Below are positions 5,192-5,982 of a stretch of 5,982 nucleotides of DNA, piece after piece (position 1 is the stretch's first letter; each line of letters starts with the position of its first letter). A model generated the notes under the pieces. It was not told where the DNA came from, searched no databases, and worked only from the letters and a program-made list of their open reading frames with translations. A program made the position numbers and the translations under genes. The stretch comes from Paracoccaceae bacterium (GTDB lineage Bacteria > Pseudomonadota > Alphaproteobacteria > Rhodobacterales > Rhodobacteraceae), in NCBI GenBank assembly GCA_027030435.1, contig JALVEX010000008.1, forward strand, positions 1 through 5,982, given 5' to 3'.

Positions 5192-5982
5192 ATGCCGGGT
5201 CTGTTCCTGCTCGATTATCCGGGCGCCTCACGCGCGGCAATCGCCGGTCTGCAGGAAATGTTCTGCCATGGCGCAAGATTGCACAAACGCGAGGGGCTCC
5301 CCGAAATCACCCTTACCACCGGGCGCCTGCCGGGGGCCGCGCCGGATGCGGTCATCCTGCCCCCTGCCTTTGACAGCGACGCATACCTGACACCGCCTCC
5401 CGCCCTTGCCGGCTGGCTGCGCGGCCTGCCCGATTCCTGCCTGATCGCCTCTGCCTGTGCCGGCGCCTTTCTCCTCGGCGCCGCCGGACTTCTGGACGGG
5501 CGCTCCGTCACCACCCATTGGGCCCTGGAGGCCGATCTGCAGGCGCGCTTTCCGAAATCCCGGGTCAACGCGGATGCGATCCTGATCCGTGACGGGCATG
5601 TCATCACCGCGGGCGGCCTCCTTTCCTGGATCGATCTCGCGCTCGAACTGATCGCCCATTTCTCCGGTCCGGCCATCATGCGCGAGGTCGGCCGCCATTT
5701 CGTTACCGATACCGGGCGGCGCGAACAGCGGCCCTATCGCGGCTTCTCTCCACCGATGCACCACGGCGATCGCCCCATAGAGCAGGCGCAAAGCCTGATC
5801 GCCCGCACCTTCACCGCTCCGATCTCGATTGCCGGCCTCGCGCAGGCGGTTGCCCTGAGCGAACGCACCTTCCTGCGCCGCTTCGAACGCGCCACCGGCC
5901 TGACACCACTTGCCTATGTCCAGAAGCTGCGCATCGAGGCCGCGCGCCGCGCTCTTGAAACCACCACGGCCCCGATCAACCA
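5192..5982 (+). CDS. GlxA-family transcriptional regulator (DJ-1/PfpI-like domain plus AraC HTH), 3' end missing
   Basis: This is an AraC-type regulator of the GlxA family, running off the right edge with 263 residues visible; family members usually have some 50-60 more. The N-terminal DJ-1/PfpI-like (class I glutamine amidotransferase-like) domain spans about 2-160, with FLLDYPGA (5-12) as first strand, the nucleophile-elbow-like SACAGAF (87-93, Cys89), LLDGRSVTTHW (100-110) and ITAGG (138-142). In this family the domain is thought to sense a small molecule rather than catalyse. A linker leads to the HTH region from about 195: ISIAGLAQAVALSERTFLRRF (first helix-turn-helix) and LTPLAYVQKLRIEAARRAL. 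ATG 5192 fits the family's N-terminus; the frame is blocked upstream by a stop at 5162-5164, and no strong ribosome binding site is seen. It faces away from the cysteine hydrolase gene, its likely target. Confidence 0.93.
   Translation, partial: MPGLFLLDYPGASRAAIAGLQEMFCHGARLHKREGLPEITLTTGRLPGAAPDAVILPPAFDSDAYLTPPPALAGWLRGLPDSCLIASACAGAFLLGAAGLLDGRSVTTHWALEADLQARFPKSRVNADAILIRDGHVITAGGLLSWIDLALELIAHFSGPAIMREVGRHFVTDTGRREQRPYRGFSPPMHHGDRPIEQAQSLIARTFTAPISIAGLAQAVALSERTFLRRFERATGLTPLAYVQKLRIEAARRALETTTAPIN

Noticed and set aside
4504..5373. Plus-strand frame of 289 residues opposite the cysteine hydrolase and into the regulator
   Set aside because: It runs antisense to an intact Asp-Lys-Cys hydrolase, covers the divergent regulatory space, and ends out of frame within the regulator.
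5228..5791. Minus-strand frames inside the GlxA-type regulator
   Set aside because: The plus-strand reading gives a full DJ-1/PfpI-like domain and AraC helix-turn-helix; the minus frames are shadows.

Overview
The window reads as chromosomal DNA from a high-GC alphaproteobacterium, most likely a member of Rhodobacterales (Paracoccaceae/Roseobacteraceae). The argument rests on protein character: the L28 sequence, the PCu(A)C copper chaperone with a Met-rich tail, and the ABHD10-like hydrolase are all of the kind I know from that order. It is inference from recalled families, not a database result.

Layout. Positions 2-850 (+) hold the C-terminal ATPase half of a type I ABC exporter, cut by the left edge. 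Positions 851-1041 carry a good sigma70-type promoter and a leader hairpin for rpmB (L28, 1042-1335 +), which ends in a hairpin terminator. Positions 1482-2388 (+) form a small copper-handling unit: a short exported protein with two Cys and many Met, then a PCu(A)C periplasmic copper chaperone with a Met-rich tail, closed by a second hairpin. A low-molecular-weight protein-tyrosine phosphatase follows (2462-2956 +).

It converges, with only 10 bases between stop codons, on a minus-strand pair of alpha/beta hydrolases (3704-4480 and 2967-3707). These overlap by an ATGA junction and are probably co-transcribed and translationally coupled. The upstream member looks like the bacterial counterpart of mitochondrial ABHD10. 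Further right, a cysteine hydrolase of the isochorismatase family (4540-5085 -) diverges from a GlxA-type AraC regulator (5192 to the right edge, +, truncated). The 106-base space between them contains repeated TGTC(C)GG-like boxes that may be the regulator's sites.

I saw no insertion sequence, tRNA, rRNA, CRISPR array, phage gene or broken gene. I do not see evidence of a wholly new system. The points most worth a second look are the Met-rich tail that appears to have grown by in-frame duplication, the small partner protein whose expected second CPxC cysteine is absent, the ABHD10-like hydrolase, and the divergent regulator/hydrolase pair.
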